Shown here: piece by piece, positions 1 to 12,739 of the stretch
How positions within the stretch are numbered: position 1 is the stretch's first letter
How the letters are laid out: the number at the start of each line of letters is the position of its first letter
NCBI RefSeq assembly: GCF_000699445.3
Contig: NC_067195.1
Location: forward strand, 11,026,287-11,090,286
DNA length: 64,000 bases
Source: Schistosoma haematobium
Lineage: Eukaryota > Platyhelminthes > Trematoda > Strigeidida > Schistosomatidae
Reading direction: 5' to 3'
The notes under the pieces: model-generated
The model's database searches: none
The model's input: only the letters and a program-made list of their open reading frames with translations
Told to the model about the DNA's origin: nothing
Position numbers and translations under genes: made by a program

Positions 1-500
1 AGAATTTAAGCTAATAAGTGGTAAAATTGGTAGTGTTTTCCGGTGGGTCATCTGTAAATAATTCCCAGTTAGTCGTACGAAATATGTTCCTCAGATTTTG
101 AATATCTTCTGAGTAATTCCTATAGTTTACCTTCTTTGTCTGATGTAAGAGCTTACCCTTTACATGCTTTCCATATACTTTAGTTAGAACACGAATTATA
201 CAGTGATCCGAGCTAGATAATGGCGCACGTTTTCCCATATCATTAGTGAAAACGACTTCCAAATGAGCATCCAAATGAGTGGGAAATCTCTGGTGCCTAT
301 AAGTACCCTTGGAATAACTGTTTCCTGACATAGCATCACGTAAGCCCATTGCATTATCCCTCAACAATAACGGCTTGGCAGACGTTATCGCTTCAAAATT
401 CCTCGCACAGTTTGTAGTAGGAGCAAGAAGTCAACTGTTAAACGTACAACCAGCTCCGATCATAAAAGTCCCAAAGCACTAATCGTTCGGGGTCTGGTCA
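1..500 (-). pseudogene. CR1-type endonuclease fragment, runs off left edge
   Basis: Open minus-strand reading (367 to 11) resembles the C-terminal part of an APE-type endonuclease of CR1/Jockey-like non-LTR elements. An arginine-histidine-rich stretch is followed by LEVVFTND and then SSSDHCII, which corresponds to the SDH catalytic motif also seen in the CR1 element at 6.3 kb (GSDHNIVI). After it comes a linker with a tryptophan (TTNWELF), like the STDWRNF of the 6.3-kb copy. Upstream sequence (to about 500) has the same flavour but is interrupted by stops. The RT part would lie beyond the window edge. Sequence similarity to the other CR1 copies is low, so this is a different subfamily. Family call moderately sure. 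Confidence 0.5.
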
Positions 501-2690
501 TGTACGAATACATAATATCTTACAAATAGACAACATATATCAAAACTTATTAACAAAAAGAGACATTCATGCTAATAGTTTACGGTAACTTAAATATCTC
601 TAATTTCTTCAGTGACACGTAGAAACTGATCAGTGTTTCCCTTTGTTATGCTTCCAGCTTCGTTTGTATATGAATTCATAGTTTAACAAACAACAGTGAA
701 AGCTTTCAGTAGGAGCAAGGTTCGGACCACTATAGGGCTAGTTGACAACGTTGGCATGAATGAACTTACCGATACAGCTATTCACGGCGAGGACCCAGAC
801 CACAAGTTATGGGTTAAACCGTAGTTATTTTGTACCAGTCTAAAGGGTTACATGTGATAAATGTTAAAATTCTAAAAATTTAAGGCAATAAGCTTGATCG
901 ATAAAATGAAATATCGTCATTATAACCTTTTAAAACCTAGCAAACAATCGTAAGGTGGATTCCAGGCAAACAAGTCAAATTATGACGATGAATAGACAAA
1001 AACTGAATGAACGGAAGTGATTCAAAGGGATTCAAAGTTAAGGATTATGTGTAGTTTTAAAATTTAGTAAGGAGATTACATTGTTCGCATACGCAAAAGG
1101 CTCTTTTTCCATCGAAGTTATTATAGCTCCTTTTCAATATTATAAATTCTGTAGAGTCGTGAGCCGACTCATATTTAGCGTAATTGTCCAATTTTGCTTG
1201 TAACGAGATTTTTCTGTAGGAGATGAAACCAATTCAAGATTACAAACATGAGTCGAAAAGATTTTTTTGGTCGACGAAAGTTGAACAGCAGCCATGAGGT
1301 TAGTGAGTTTTCTGTCTACGCGAAATAAAAATCATAATGGGTGTGAGATTTCATGGAAAACATTTACGCGACTTTAAACATTAGGGAGATTTCGAATGTG
1401 AGTGCGAAGGATATGAGCATAAGATAGTAATCAATAACTGGCGAAAGAAAACTGGGTATTTTATCATTTGGCTATACATACAATGGGAGTCCGTTATATA
1501 CATTATCTGCCTAAATATTAAATAGTCCATGACAAAACGCCTCAGGATTGGGTGAGTTTTGATAATATATGATGAAGCTCTTCAGAGTCTAGGAACGGGA
1601 TTACTAGTCTTTTTAACTGGGTGGTAGTGACATAGTTACAAATAAATGTTAGTAGCCTGTTCCACAATGAACTATACTTCACTGTAAAAAACAAATCTGA
1701 GAAGTTAATTTACTTAAGAGTACCACAAGATATCATTTTAGTTGCAAACTCCGGATACTTAAAAATAATGTATTTTTAGAAGAAAAAGTACGACAGAGAA
1801 AAGAAATGAACAACAAGCGACAGGGTTTAATTATGATAAGAGTGTAATGAATATCGACCTTTGAAGTAAACCACTAATTTTTTAATTTTTTTAGTGCACT
1901 CCAATGAATACATGTAAATGTACGTAATGGGGTACAGAAAAAAACTTGATATTAGTACAAACATTTGTTTACTAATGATTTAGAATAATTGCATAGAAGT
2001 CACAAATAATTGCAAGGAATAATAGAATGTCAATTTCTATGTGATCTATTTGTGTGACAAAGATAAAATGAATCACAGAAATTAATTAATTAAAATGTAA
2101 CATAAGATTATTTGTTTTTAGTTAAAGACCTTGGATATTTAGGAGTAAAATATGTTCAGAAGGAAAAGAAGTAACAAAAAGAATATCTTATGTGTCGAGG
2201 GACCAGTCATGCCAATAATAACAATAATGTGCATACATATGGGGATAAGCAGACTTCAGATATTACGATAAGTAGAAGGAAAACAAAACGAAATAAACGA
2301 GAAAAGTTTCAAAGGTTATACTTTGCTTTTCAGTCAGTCAGGTAGGTGATGGACATGTTTGTATTATTCATTGTTAAGCACACTGATATTCAATGGATGA
2401 CACAATCCACTTCCGGAAAAAAAATTATCAAGAAGACTTCAACCGGGCTGTAGTTTTACTGCAACGGAAATTCGCTGGTAGTCTGTTCCACATGGCTGCG
2501 CAACGAATGATAAAATAAGTCTAGCGTAAGTTAGTGTAGATTCCCGAACTCGCTAGAATACTTTCCTTACTGTGTAGGTTGTATGATGATATCGCGGAGT
2601 ACAAAGGAGTGGAGGCTGCAGGCATAGTCATAGATCACAATTAAGCGGAAGTTTAAGAATGAGAGACTACATATTACTTTGTAGGAAAAT
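501..2690. other. No gene recognised
   Basis: AT-rich sequence without long frames, recognisable exons or repeats shared with the rest of the window. Stop codons are dense on both strands. Confidence 0.5.
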
Positions 2691-4090
2691 ATCGGATTTT
2701 CCCTAACCGACGGTCACACAGGTGTTCTAAGGAGAAGTGCTTACATATGGCCGTGTCGTCAAAAATAGTGTCTCATCCTATCAATCAACGTGTGAAGCGT
2801 CTTTGGACATCTACTTGTCTTGTCTGTGGTATACATGTTTGAGAAGATAAAAGTGTAAACGATTTTTTATTATGAAACCCGTCAGCCATCTAGATTCAAA
2901 AATGATAAAGGAGGCGTTTTCTTCAAATCTTAGGCTTACTGTGTAATTAATGTTTAGATCGTGCATTGATTTGAGTGTCTGAACTCTACTTTTATTGAAA
3001 TAAAGTTTTAAATCACAGGGATGTTTTCCGAGGTGCATGATCTCACACTTGTTGAGATTAAATGATAATTGGCATTTTCCGCTCTAGATAGTTAGGTTAT
3101 TGAGTCAATTTGAATCTGGGATACACTTTCACTCGGAGCTTCCAGCCTAAAGCTGTACACTGTTTTGAGATCATCAGAGCGTAAATATGGCCCCCCAAAT
3201 TTTATGATGTTATATATATCGTTTATATACATAAAATTTAAGAGTGAACCTAATACTCTTCAATGGGCGACTCCACTAGTTACTGGTCTAGGTGATGAGA
3301 GAGTCGTTGTGGTTTGACATTTGTTTACATCCTGTTAAGATTGAGGTGAACCACGAATATATAGGGTTGTTGATTCTGAAGTTCTCATATTTGACGAAAG
3401 GTCTTCTGTGTGGGACTGAATCAAAATATTTCTTAAAGTCTAAGAATAGAACTGATGCAATGAGCCAGTTGTTTTGTTTCAGAGTTATGTAATCCAGATA
3501 GTCTACTGGGCATATGTCGCATGACTTGGACATGAGGAACCTATGCTGAGAGGTCGAGATGAAATTATTGGTAAGTAGATATTGAACTATCGCCACCTAA
3601 ACTACTTTTTATATCTCTCTAGGTGCCACTGAGGCCATGTTTATGAGCAGGTAACTTTCAACATCTGCTTCAGGTTCTGTCGTAATTTTAGGAATGATAT
3701 GTGTAGTTTTCCAAGCAGTAGGGTAACTCTATAGGGTGATATCGCAAATAGTATAACACGTAGACCACTACTCCCAACTTTTAGCATGCTAGCTAGAATA
3801 CCATCTGTCCCCTCCATGTGTTAATTGTGTTATAAGTATTCTGTTCATTGAAGTCACAGAAAGGTACTGGAATAAGCTCTGATTCATTTGGTCGTTTTTC
3901 CTTCGACAGTGAGGTATAAACGTGTTCATTAAACAGTCCCGTATTAACGTTCAAGATCTTTGTATACTTGTTTGTCCGTAGTGAATACATTTGGAGCGCG
4001 AACTTTGAATGTGGTAGCATTTTTCCACGCGGTTCAGAAATTCTTCGACTTGCTCTTTTGTAGGGTGTGTTATACTGTGATTATCATCCT
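2690..4090 (-). pseudogene. Truncated CR1-like reverse transcriptase copy
   Basis: Minus-strand relic of the same CR1 family as the element at 4.2-9.3 kb. Reading from 4020 downward, blocks match its pol in order. The linker before RT (ending ELIPVPFCDFNEQN, compare SEHIPVPPCETT) comes first. Next is RT palm sequence with motif A as VLFLDFKKYFDSVPH (3596-3288). Then comes a C-terminal block with LYFNKSRVQTLKSM (3038-2811), compare LHLNKSRVQTLES at about 8.5 kb. Frames shift between blocks and stops occur, so it is dead. Endonuclease and ORF1 are absent, as expected for 5' truncation during target-primed insertion. It lies head-to-head with the plus-strand CR1 copy next door. Confidence 0.8.
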
Positions 4091-4295
4091 ATCATGTACA
4101 TCGGGTACATATTACCCCGAAAAATAAGGAAAAAACATTTTTATTCGACTTACAATTACCAGTTCGTATTGTACCTATTGCGGACTTAAGTCTTAAATAG
4201 ATCTACAATTTATTATATACTCATAGTCTCTAATTCTAGTATTAACCAGGTTAATACTTAGTAACAACTAATACTCAAATATTATATTTAATTTA

Positions 4296-6190
4296 ATGAG
4301 CACTGTGCTCACCCATTTTCATATCATGTCCAATAACTCCAGTAAAAGAGAAAGTTCACCAACTTCAAAGCCAAATAAAAGGTCCAAATCTGTAACCCCT
4401 ATAACTGACGACTCAGTGCTTGACAACGTCGAACCTTTAACTACTAAAAATTATGTGTCTTATACACAAATGTCTCTATCATCACCAGATTCTCCATATC
4501 CCAGCCCCTCTATCTCTACGTGCAGTATGCCAACGGTAAGACTGGTTGACATACAAGACACTATACCTACGTGCATCGAAAAGTCAGCACAGTCTACTAG
4601 ACAGTATGTGCTACCAAGGCCTAAATCTAAGATTTCAAAAACTAGAGTCCAATGGTCCACCTCATATACACCAAAATACTGATAGATATAGTAATGACAT
4701 CCGACAGCTACAAAACTCTCTATCCGAAATTAACGGCAAACTTGAGCAACTAGCACCCCTCACTCATATATGGGGCCTTGACACTGACAGGAATCTTGAG
4801 CAACCCACTAAAGCTGAGTGCATTTTGGAGTTTGTGGCTGAAGAAGTGACGAAAAGAGTGATGTCCTTCTCCAATGCAGTTGTGTATAACCTTCCCGACC
4901 GCACACACCTACCTAAGTTAAGGGATATTTGCCTTAGAGCATGCGGTATGCCGGACGTTAACTGCAAAGTCATCCACCTTAGAAAAAAGTCAGACAGATC
5001 AACTTGCCCCCTCTTGTTTATGTTTGGCTGTTGTAACGATGCTAAGCAGTTTATTGATTCGAGCAAAAATATTAGCTCACTAATTCCATACAAGAATATA
5101 AAAGTCACTCCAGACCGTACGCCCTGTCAACGTCGTGTAACAAGACGTGAAGCGATAGAATTGAATGGGAGTGTTACAGTTAATAATCAGCCAGAGACAG
5201 TTTGCAACACAGCAAACAGTTTAAAACACACGAACAATAAGCATGACACCACTCCACGTACGGCTGATCACTCTGTTGATCTAGATGAGTCTGCAGATCA
5301 GAAACCTTTGGATAAGATATGGACCCCAACTGACACCAAAAACCATAACGACATAACTAATCCCAGCTGTTCGCTCAGTAATGTACTAAAATGTGAGTCA
5401 TGTGACAACACACATCCAACTAAACCTATACACTTGAGAATTTGTCCTCCTAAAGATACTCCACAAGTAGACTTGAATGAACCTAAGTTCATCTCACAGA
5501 GACAACGAAAGACTCCAGCTCTGAAAATAAAGGGTGGGAAGACAAAACTCATGATACCGAATAGGGAAACACGTAAGATTGAACCCAACTGCTCTATAGG
5601 TATCCCAAGAACAGTGAACATGTTCTTCCCGCTGCTATCGTATAACTTGCCTTCAACACCTCTGTTGCAAAATGGGTGGTGGGCTTCAGCGTACCAAGCC
5701 GTCTTACACGCAGACTAACGGAAACTGCCAGAGAACTGGCCACCCAAGTCACCCCCTGAAGCCTAAAACCATTAATAAGAATGGTAATAATAGGTTTCTC
5801 ACTCCACACCCTACCTACATTCCCCAGGATCACAACTGTAATTATTCTCAGAAAGAAAACTTTTCACACCCTTTAGTACCAACCCATCACATAAAAACGG
5901 CTCCCATGTATAATAACAGTCGCAACTCCTCCCACTTACGCGTAGCAGACCCCTCCCACGCTAACGTAAATAGCCATAACAGGGGCTACGAGTCTAACCA
6001 TCAAGACTATTTTGCAAATAACCATACACTTCACAGTAGGCCTGTACAAGATTTTTTTGGAATAAGACCCCTAGTGACACCTCTGTTGAAGCATATAGCC
6101 CAGGTTATTTCAAACCACATGCAAACCATAAATTTGTTTCCTCCGTACAGTTTCCATCAGAGAGTACTCCCACCCTTTCCTCCTCGGTAA
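4296..6190 (+). pseudogene. CR1 ORF1 (nucleic-acid-binding protein), frameshifted
   Basis: ORF1 of the CR1-like element, readable in three successive frames: 4296-4682 (Ser/Pro-rich N-terminus with a KPNKRSK basic patch), about 4680-5718, and about 5672-6190. The middle block contains an RRM-like trough of hydrophobic strands (SNAVVYNLPD, then CPLLFMFG) followed by VTPDRTPCQRR, the layout common to ORF1 chaperones of CR1/L1-type elements. A short Cys cluster (LKCESCDNTH) follows. Two frameshifts, near 4670 and near 5690, split the protein. Two divergent pieces of the same ORF1 occur on the minus strand at 13.3-13.7 and 18.4-19.0 kb, which supports the reconstruction. The function in RNA binding and RNP assembly is inferred from the family. 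Confidence 0.75.
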
Positions 6191-6261
6191 ACTCCCCAAT
6201 CAACTCCACTAGCTCATCTGACACGTCACCCACTAAGTCTAGCTATCAAAATACCGAGCTA

Positions 6262-8244
6262 ATGAAGAACATTCAATCTCTCACTTCAAACTCATCTCAC
6301 ACCCGCGAGGGTTACGACGACTTTATCCGAGATACCCTCACCCATTTTAACTTAGTAGGCCACTTGCTTAGTAGATGTATTATCAACGCTCGATCGATCT
6401 GCAACAAAAAGACGGATCTAGCCCTGTTTGTATCCATATATCAACCATCACTTATAATGATATCTGAAGCATGGACAAACAGTAATATTTCCAACCGAAG
6501 TATATCTCTTGATAGCCATTTCCTATATAGAAGTGATAGGTTGAATGAACGAGGCGGAGGATGCCTTATTCACGCTCACTCTAGCCTAAACTCACTACTA
6601 TGTGATATGCCTGAACTAAACAAACTGAAGGATTCGGTGTGGATTGTATTAAAGCCGTCGAATTCCGTTACCTTACTGCTCGACTGTGTTTGTCGTCAAC
6701 CTAACGCATCAATAGATGAAATAGCAGTATTATCGGAGGTATTCACACTAGCATCATCCCTTCCATTCACAGGCAAGCTTATTTCTGGTGACTTCAACGT
6801 GCCCGAAATTTCTTGGCTCCCAGTCAAAGCGCCGAGACGTTATGAGTCATTTATTGAATGTCTAGAGCTTGGACAGTGGACTCAGTATGTCAATAGCCCT
6901 ACTAGACATCAAAACATCTTGGACTCAGTCTTTACCTGTGGCCTCATCCCCAATACTTTGTATATTGGAAAAAAGTTCCCAGGTAGTGATCATAACATTG
7001 TCATATGCAGCCTTAACATAAAAACCACAACCGGTAGAAGTAAAACCGTAACACTTCGTAGGAACTATCGCAAGGTTGATCGGAATAACTTCCACAATTA
7101 CCTAAGAAGCACTGATTGGAGAAATTTCTTTACCTCAAACAATACCGACACATTAACCAATATATTTTATCACAACATCAAAAGTATCATCAACAACATC
7201 GCACCTTTAGAATACTGTAGACCTACGCCCTCCAAAGATCTCTATATACCGGTCAGTACAAGAAGACGTCTTCAAAGACATTGTACTCGATTCCACAACT
7301 TAAATGACTTTTCCTCTTTAGTAACGATGACAGAAATACTTGTCCGAACAGAGGCAATAAGTAAACAAAAAGCAGTCACACAGGAAAAACGTGCAGTTGA
7401 ACTTGATAATAACTCCTCTGCACTCACCATACTACTCCAGAATAAACTTGAACGCTCTAAATCGAAAGGGAGTATATTCATTAAAGGCAAACAAGTGTAC
7501 GAAGATCCCAAACTTGTCACAGAATTATTTAGTGAACACTTTTGTTTCTCACTAACTAACGAAAAACTACTTAATGATTCCGAACATATCCCAGTACCTC
7601 CTTGTGAAACTACTAGTGTAGAATTCAATGTACAAAATATCTCCAAGGCAATCAGTACATTGAAACACTCCTACACTGGTGGACCAGATGGTATTCCATC
7701 TAGCATGCTAAAACATGGAGGTGATGATATGCGTGTTTTGCTTCTCAAACTATTCGCGATATCACTATCTACAGCCTGTTACCCTAATGCCTGGAAAACT
7801 ACACATATCATTCCCAAAATTAAAACAGGACCTGAAGCAAACGTTGAAAATTACCGGCCTATAAACATAACTTCAGTGGTATCCAGAGTGATGGAAAAAG
7901 TAGTTAAGGCGGCTGTAGTCCAACATCTACTAACTAATAATCTCATCTCGACCTCCCAGCATGGATTTCTTAGGTCCAGATCATGCGATACATGCCTAGT
8001 AGACTACCTGAATGATATAACTCTGAAACGCGACAGCGGACTCTTTGTATCAGTCCTATTCCTAGACTTTAAGAAAGCCTTTGATAAGGTCCCACACAAA
8101 AGGCTACTCGTCAAACTGAAGTCCTTCGGAATAAACAACCCACTGTACTCATGGTTTGCTTCGTTCTTAACAGAACGTAAACAGATGGTAAAGTACGACG
8201 ACTGTCTCTCGTCACCTAGACCAATTACCAGTGAAGCGTATTAA
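6262..8244 (+). CDS. CR1 ORF2: APE endonuclease plus N-terminal RT
   Basis: Open for 660 codons. Residues about 45-255 form an APE-type endonuclease: NARSICNK near the start, MISEAWTN (metal-binding Glu), YRSDR with GGG, SGDFNVPEISW and the terminal GSDHN. Residues about 470-655 form the first half of the reverse transcriptase: GGPDGIPSSML, ENYRPINITS, SQHGFLRSRSCDT, and motif A as VLFLDFKKAFDKVPH. The enzyme would nick target DNA and reverse-transcribe the element RNA. The frame ends at 8244, where motif B (normally G-V-P-Q-G-S) should start: a deletion/frameshift has removed most of it. It is an unusually long surviving frame for this window but cannot make a complete polymerase. Confidence 0.85.
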   Translation: MKNIQSLTSNSSHTREGYDDFIRDTLTHFNLVGHLLSRCIINARSICNKKTDLALFVSIYQPSLIMISEAWTNSNISNRSISLDSHFLYRSDRLNERGGGCLIHAHSSLNSLLCDMPELNKLKDSVWIVLKPSNSVTLLLDCVCRQPNASIDEIAVLSEVFTLASSLPFTGKLISGDFNVPEISWLPVKAPRRYESFIECLELGQWTQYVNSPTRHQNILDSVFTCGLIPNTLYIGKKFPGSDHNIVICSLNIKTTTGRSKTVTLRRNYRKVDRNNFHNYLRSTDWRNFFTSNNTDTLTNIFYHNIKSIINNIAPLEYCRPTPSKDLYIPVSTRRRLQRHCTRFHNLNDFSSLVTMTEILVRTEAISKQKAVTQEKRAVELDNNSSALTILLQNKLERSKSKGSIFIKGKQVYEDPKLVTELFSEHFCFSLTNEKLLNDSEHIPVPPCETTSVEFNVQNISKAISTLKHSYTGGPDGIPSSMLKHGGDDMRVLLLKLFAISLSTACYPNAWKTTHIIPKIKTGPEANVENYRPINITSVVSRVMEKVVKAAVVQHLLTNNLISTSQHGFLRSRSCDTCLVDYLNDITLKRDSGLFVSVLFLDFKKAFDKVPHKRLLVKLKSFGINNPLYSWFASFLTERKQMVKYDDCLSSPRPITSEAY

Positions 8245-9166
8245 GTCCACTTTTGTTTCCTATGTATATAAACGATATATGTAACACCATAGAATTTGGG
8301 AAACCATACTAATATGCTAATGATCTCAAAATAGTATACAGCTGTAAGCCTGAGACACTAAACGAAAGTGCATCCCAGATTCAAAAGGAACTCAATAACT
8401 TAACTATCTGGAGTGAAAAATGGCAATTACCATTTAACCGCAACAAGTGCAGGATCATGAACTTTGGAAAGCATCTCAATAAACCGCAACTTCACTTAAA
8501 TAAAAGTAGAGTCCAAACACTCGAATCAGGAATTACACAGGAAGCCTGAACTTTGAAGAACATGCCTCCTCTATTATATCTAAATCTCGACGGCTAATTG
8601 GTTTTATACTGAGAAACTTTTTCACAACAGAGGCTAAGCTTACTCTCTAAAAAATATGTATACGGCCCTCCCTTGAATACTGCACTTTTGTCTTCTCTAA
8701 TATGAATATCACAGACAAGATAAGAGTAGATGTTCAAAGAAGTTTCACAAGTCAACTGCTAGGATATAACTTGAATCTCGATTACACAGATAGATGTAAG
8801 CACCTCTCTTTAGAACCTTTATGGCACCGTAGGCTAAAGAACAATTTAATATTTCTATAAAAAGCGATATATGGGCTCTCCTTTCTAACCTCCTGTCCGA
8901 CTATGACCCACGACCCAGCCTATAGACTTGGAAACAACGCATATACACTACTTACCGTAAAACACCAAAAACAAATGCGTTGTAAGTTTTTTACAGTACC
9001 GTATAGTTTATTGTGGAATAGGCTGCCAATGCCTATCCGTAACTGTGATACGTTTACCAGATTCAAAAAGCTAATAACCCTATTTCTAGACTCTAAAGAG
9101 CTTCAACATTTCCTTGAACTCCCGCCCACCAATGAGGCACTTTATTACGGACCGCCTAGTATCTAG
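8245..9166 (+). pseudogene. CR1 ORF2 C-terminal RT remnant
   Basis: Continuation of the polymerase in shifted frames. Right after the break the sequence reads SPLLFPMYINDICN (end of motif B). Motif C follows as YANDLKIVY, where the second catalytic Asp of YADD is Asn and a TAA sits just before the Tyr. Thumb-like pieces run to 9166, where an 87-codon frame (8903-9166) encodes the conserved tail beginning THDPAYRLGNN with LWNRLPMPIRN. Several stops occur between 8500 and 8900. The minus-strand relic at 2690-4090 carries the same thumb segment. Confidence 0.75.
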
Positions 9167-9300
9167 AAAGAACAAGAATATAACAAGCCCGACAGTTATT
9201 AATATGAATATAACCAAATCACAGAATATATGGCTTATCCTTTTCTTATTATTCATTGTTTATTAATCATGGCCTTATGCTCCTAACTCTCACTTTCAGT

Positions 9301-10679
9301 TCCCAAATCTCTCTACAGGTTAAATGTACATTATTCTTCCTAAAAGTCATGCCTTTTTTCTATTGCAAGTAGACATAAATCACTGATCTTATGGATGCTG
9401 ATCTACTAAGGCCGATCATACAAAGCTCAAAATCTGGCTGCAAAGTCTTGTGAGTTTCTCAATGCTTTATTTTTCTTACCCTAAAATCTTTTATTTCTCT
9501 ATAATTTTATGCCCTCTCATATCTTTTGATTTGCTATTAGTCCTTACTTCTTTAAACCATTAGTTATCTTCATAGCAGTGTGATATACTATGTGGACATC
9601 TAACCCATAAAACAAACTTTCTAACTATCTGATTTGCTTGTAACATGGACCTAGTAGAGACAGTGCATTCCAACCATGGGCTTTGATTAAAGCAGTATTC
9701 ATACGTACCACAAACGTAAGAGAGCCTGACATCACAAAAGGAGGGAGGGTGGCGTTACTGACCAGCAAACATGATGGTGGGGAGATAACTTCAATCCACC
9801 CATGTCTGTAGGGCAGAACAATTTGTTTCATTACGGCTCCTTATGGTTTAGTGGGATGTCACGAACTTAGGGGTTTAATGCTGATTTATCATGCAAAATA
9901 CCTCATTAAATCGTATTACGAACGTTGAATTGGTTTCACTTCCTACCCAGTAATCCTATTACAAGCAAACTAGACAATTTGCTAATATACGAAGCCTACT
10001 CAGGACCCTATGATACCTGAAAAAAATAATAATACGGAAAAAATGAAAATGGCTCGAATAGCTTCGACAAAAAAAGGAAGATAGCGAATTGTATATCACA
10101 ATACTGCTTCTAGCACTATATTTTATTTTATAAATACACATAATCCCATACTCTCAGCTCCTTTCTGAATCGCCTCCATTTGTCAGTTGTATGTCCACTC
10201 ATACCTTGTTTTCTCCAACCTATTAAAATGCTTTTTCTTAACAAATACCTTAATAAAAGAAAGTTACACTGAGTAATCATACCTTAAACACTCCTTCATG
10301 AATATTGGATACTCTGCCTCTCGTCCTTTCTTTTACTTGCTCCCTCTTTCAGCCCCCATGTGCTATGGAACGCGTGATTTCATCGTGCACCATTTTCAAA
10401 GTCTTAGATATTCCAAAGGGACATAAGGTTGCGACTTTTAGAAGCTCCCACCACCAATGGACCTATCCTTGACCATCAGTTGCACATTCGCAACGCGACT
10501 TTCATGAAGCGCGCCAACTGTGATACCGATTAAAAACATCTACATTCATATCCTATAAATTACCAACCCAGCTAAGTAATCTACTACAGTGGATATTGTG
10601 TCATTTTTAACAATTTGATATTGCCTGTAAACTGGCATGCCTCATGTAACAAACTGCTATTTGAGAATAAGTTATTATT
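9301..10679. other. No gene recognised
   Basis: AT-rich sequence downstream of the CR1 element. A slightly GC-richer patch at 9640-9860 has no recognisable coding motif on either strand. The first part may be CR1 3' untranslated sequence. Confidence 0.4.
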
Positions 10680-11660
10680 ATTATTTCCTCCTTTCGATTT
10701 TTAACAGGAGGTTGTTTTGAAAGATTTCGATAGAAGTTGAGGAGTCATTATTAAATCTGATAGCACGTTCTCCTTGTGAGACGGTTTTTTTGTACGTATT
10801 ACCTCTGCGTTGACAAACACTTCTGCGATAGTACCCAAAGAGGAAAGGTATGTAAGGTTGTGGAATTGGGTGCAATGCCTTAAGGACATCTTCGTGTATA
10901 GACCGTTATACACGAATCTTTAAAAAATCCAGATCTCCAGTATTCTAGGCGTGTGGTTTTGACGAGGAGATTACCAGTGTTGTTATAAAACATATTTATT
11001 GGAGTTTTCGACCCCCAATCAGTGCTTCTTGGACAATTTCGGAAGCTTTTTTATTCAGCTTCGTGACAGCCTCCACAAAAGGTGATAGTTTACGTTTACT
11101 GGTTGTGGCTTTTATACCACGGCTACAGATGACAATATCATAGTGGCTACCTGGCAAATCCTTCCCAGTATACACAGTATTAGGGGTAAGATCACTGGTA
11201 AAGTTCATACACAAGATATTTTGATGTCTGGTAGAGCTATTGACATACCGAGTCCTCCATCCAAGCTCTAAGCTCAACAAACGATTCAAAACTTTTCGGC
11301 GTCTTAATTGGAAACCAAGAAATTTCAGGTATGGTGTAGTCCCCTCAAATATGCTTGCCAGTGAATATGGATAAGGCTAGTGTGAAGACTTCTGATGATG
11401 TTGCCATTCTTCCTGTTGGTACATTCGGTTGAACTTAAACACCACCGAACAGCAAGGAAACTGAACTTGATGACTTTAGAACACTTTACACAGAATCCTG
11501 GCATATCACATAGGAGTGAATTCAGGTTAGAGTGAACATAAACAAGGTCTCTTAAAGGCATGCGTGCTACTAACTTAGGCTAGACTACAAATACGCCACC
11601 GACCTAAGGCACTTCTAACACGTAGTGGCTTCTTTGTGGCAAGCCACCCAAGGTCACCGA
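10680..11660 (-). pseudogene. CR1 ORF2 fragment (endonuclease and linker)
   Basis: Minus-strand pieces follow the ORF2 order of the 6.3-kb copy. HSNLNSLLCDMP (about 11540-11500) matches HSSLNSLLCDMP. LELGWRTRYVNSSTRHQNIL (from 11280) matches the segment before the SDH motif, here changed to GSHYD. LRHCTQFHNL (from about 10890) matches LQRHCTRFHNL in the endonuclease-RT linker. The catalytic SDH is lost and many frames shift. It may belong to the same old insertion as the minus-strand ORF1 halves at 13.3-13.7 and 18.4-19.0 kb, because order and strand agree, with later insertions between them. Confidence 0.7.
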
Positions 11661-12735
11661 AATAAAAAAGCAGTGATTTCATTTTCATGCTAGCCTTGAT
11701 TCTGCCCCAGTGAGCATACATCACTTCTGCACCTCACAATCGCGACACTGAAAAGGGGAGAAAAACGCAAAAGAACAAACAGCAAAATTAGCTGATAAAA
11801 CTCAATTGTTTGCAATGGTAGAGGTAGAGGTAGGGCTTTTGGTAGGTAGAAAATAAAGTAGTCAATAAGATAAATTCGGATAGATCATGGAAACAAAACG
11901 CAATGTCTGAACACTTGTAAAGGAGAAACAGGCGTTCGTTAATGAGAGAAGGATTGTAGATCAAAGAGGGATAAATGTTTATCGATTTCGAAAAATTAAC
12001 AGCTATACAAGTTGTTTAGATCCTCATATGACTTCATAACCATAGCATTTACTTATTTATTACTGCTTTTTCATTTGTTATTATCAAGTGCCAATCGCTA
12101 TATTCAAAAATGTGTGTAATAGGACGAATTCATAAAGTATCGAAACATAAGGCAGACAACACGAGACTAGGAAGGAACAAACATAGGAGGACAACATCAA
12201 TGTCACTGAGTCGTCACCCTATTGAAAGTAAATGGTCGGAAACAGACATGTATGGTGGAAATTAAAGACTGACGAAGAATGAATAAGAATGGACTCACAT
12301 TCGTATGGTTAATACCGGTTCTAATGGGCAGTTTCCGAGCGTTTTTGATTTTCCACCAGAGTAGTCTCTAGTTTCACGGGGTTTCATTGAGCTGTCGTGC
12401 GATGTATTATTAGGGCCTAATGTGCCTGACACCAACAGTTTGGCAGCATGTTGTGGAGATGAAAAACTCATGTTAAGTTAGTGGATATGAAAAAGAAACA
12501 CGAAGTATACGACAAAAGAAAACAAATAAAACACGTGACGCTGGGGTTGTAAAATGTAAAATGTGAATCGCAGAGGCTAATAATAGGTTGTTTATCCACG
12601 ATGTTAGACATTTGGTAGTCTATCATGTCAGGTCTCGATAAAGATAATAAATGGTAACATTGGGATTCTTTTAGGGACCAATACTAAACGTATATTTTTA
12701 TCGCATAATTGTTAAATGACTAAACTATTCATATT
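11661..12735. other. No gene recognised
   Basis: No coding or repeat signal that I can name. It lies between minus-strand CR1 pieces, so part may be decayed CR1 sequence or a later insertion. Confidence 0.4.
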
Positions 12736-12739
12736 CATG

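Larger units (their letters stand above)
4230..9300 (+). mobile_element. CR1-like non-LTR retrotransposon, nearly complete
   Basis: Two-ORF non-LTR element: ORF1 (4296-6190, frameshifted) followed by ORF2 with APE endonuclease and RT (6262 to about 9166). ORF order, the endonuclease motifs and the RT motif A FLDFKKAFDKVPH fit the CR1 clade, to which the schistosome element SR1 belongs; the exact family was not checked. The 5' end is placed only approximately, between the head-to-head neighbour (ends about 4090) and the first ORF1 codon. The 3' end is set loosely after the last coding match. Lesions in ORF1 and in RT motif B make it inactive. Confidence 0.8.
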
